A stretch of 64,000 bases of DNA from the NCBI RefSeq assembly GCF_901933205.1, contig NC_044574.1:5044733-5108732 (forward strand), given 5' to 3'. Origin of the DNA: Camarhynchus parvulus. Taxonomy: Eukaryota; Chordata; Aves; Passeriformes; Thraupidae. The stretch's first letter is position 1; the number at the start of each line of letters is the position of its first letter. The notes beneath the pieces were generated by a model that was given only the letters and a program-made list of their open reading frames with translations, had not been told where the DNA came from and ran no database searches. This document shows positions 63,456 through 64,000 of the stretch, one piece after another. The translations under genes were made by a program, and so were the position numbers.

Positions 63456-63871
63456 TATTGTATTTGCAAGGATGCCCCATGAAGGCAGGAATGATGCATC
63501 TGATTCCATGTTCTCGGAAGGCTAATTTATTACTTTATAATACTATGTTATATTAAAGAATACTACACTATACTAAAGAATACAGAAAGGATATTTACTG
63601 GATGCTAAAAAGATAATAATGAAAACTCGTGACTCTCTCCAGAGTCCCAACCCAGCTTGGCCCTGATTGGCCAAAGAGTGAAAACAACTCACAGCAGAAT
63701 CCAATGAAACAATCACCTGTGGGTAAACAATCTCCAAACACATTCCACATGAGCACAACACAGGAGAAGCAAATGAGATAAGAATTGTTTTCCTTTTCTC
63801 GGAGGCTTCTCAGCTTCCCAGGAGAAAAATCCTGGGTGAAGGGGCTTTTTTCCGAGATTGTGAATGTCACA
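63456..63871 (-). mobile_element. solo LTR, main family, minus strand
   Basis: The 416-bp element on the minus strand runs from TGTGACATTCACA to CAAATACAATA, with exact 6-bp flanking repeats (GACTAT on the plus strand). It carries the CCAAT box in 'ttggccaatcagggccaagc' and an AATAAA signal (plus TTTATT at 63526-63531). It is the best preserved member in the window and the closest relative of the copy at 55.9 kb, in the same orientation. No internal retroviral region is present. The overlapping minus-strand frames at 63573-63761 and 63595-63870 are not genes. Confidence 0.9.
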
Positions 63872-63877
63872 GACTAT
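63872..63877 (-). repeat. target site duplication GACTAT (right copy)
   Basis: Exact copy of 63450-63455. Confidence 0.8.
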
Positions 63878-64000
63878 GGTCATCAAAGATTAACTTGAGG
63901 TTGTAAATATGAGAGGTTGTAAACATTTAGGTTCTCTAAATATGTCTTTATTGAGGTTAACAGAATGCTATTTCTTGAGTGTATTTTCTAGAAATAAAGG

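Noticed and set aside
55895..63871. A provirus bounded by the two similar LTRs
   Set aside because: The intervening DNA shows no gag, pol or env-like reading frames, primer-binding site or polypurine tract that I can recognise, and the outer flanks do not share a target duplication.
1..64000. Bacterial or phage systems, CRISPR arrays, tRNA or rRNA genes
   Set aside because: Avian CR1 and LTR elements, AT-rich gene-free background and lack of any operon-like coding show eukaryotic nuclear DNA. No cloverleaf, rRNA core sequence or regularly spaced repeat-spacer array was seen.

Overview
This 64 kb window looks like a gene-free stretch of bird nuclear DNA, most likely from a songbird (Passeriformes). 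The organism call rests on three kinds of avian repeat. There are truncated CR1 LINE fragments, on both strands, carrying the typical avian CR1 3' end. There are many solo retroviral LTRs, several resembling LTR families I associate with songbird genomes. The background is AT-rich and CpG-poor, with short AT microsatellites. I recognise no protein-coding exon, tRNA or rRNA, and no prokaryotic feature such as an operon, CRISPR array or ribosome binding site. The longest open frames (up to 176 codons) look like chance or repeat-derived frames. The window is best read as intergenic or deep intronic sequence.

Layout. 1-10.4 kb: mostly unrecognised AT-rich sequence with a short ERV-LTR scrap (about 2.77 kb), two CR1 pieces (4.9 and 6.8 kb), a striking pair of adjacent inverted repeats (5433-5525) and an AAT/AGT microsatellite (7.2 kb). 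10.4-13.8 kb: two solo LTRs of one broad family on the plus strand. 13.8-28.6 kb: no recognised repeats, with a block at 18.2-19.1 kb that looks like a candidate conserved noncoding element. 28.6-29.0 kb: a third LTR of the same family, minus strand. 35.9-37.3 kb: three tandem units of a repeat of about 0.36 kb, the third interrupted by a solo LTR with a perfect 6-bp target duplication. 45.1-45.65 kb: an LTR of a different family, minus strand. 51.0-53.0 kb: one minus-strand CR1 split twice, by a 500-bp insertion and by a 658-bp LTR. 55.7-56.4 kb: CR1 fragments with a further LTR inside a plus-strand CR1 3' end. 63.46-63.87 kb: a closely similar LTR in the same orientation.

No genes act together here. 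What the sequence records is retroelement history: older CR1 copies and a tandem repeat were hit later by LTR retroviruses, and each provirus was reduced to a solo LTR, or was never kept in full. All internal retroviral regions are absent. Family names, ages and conservation cannot be settled without alignment to repeat libraries and other bird genomes.
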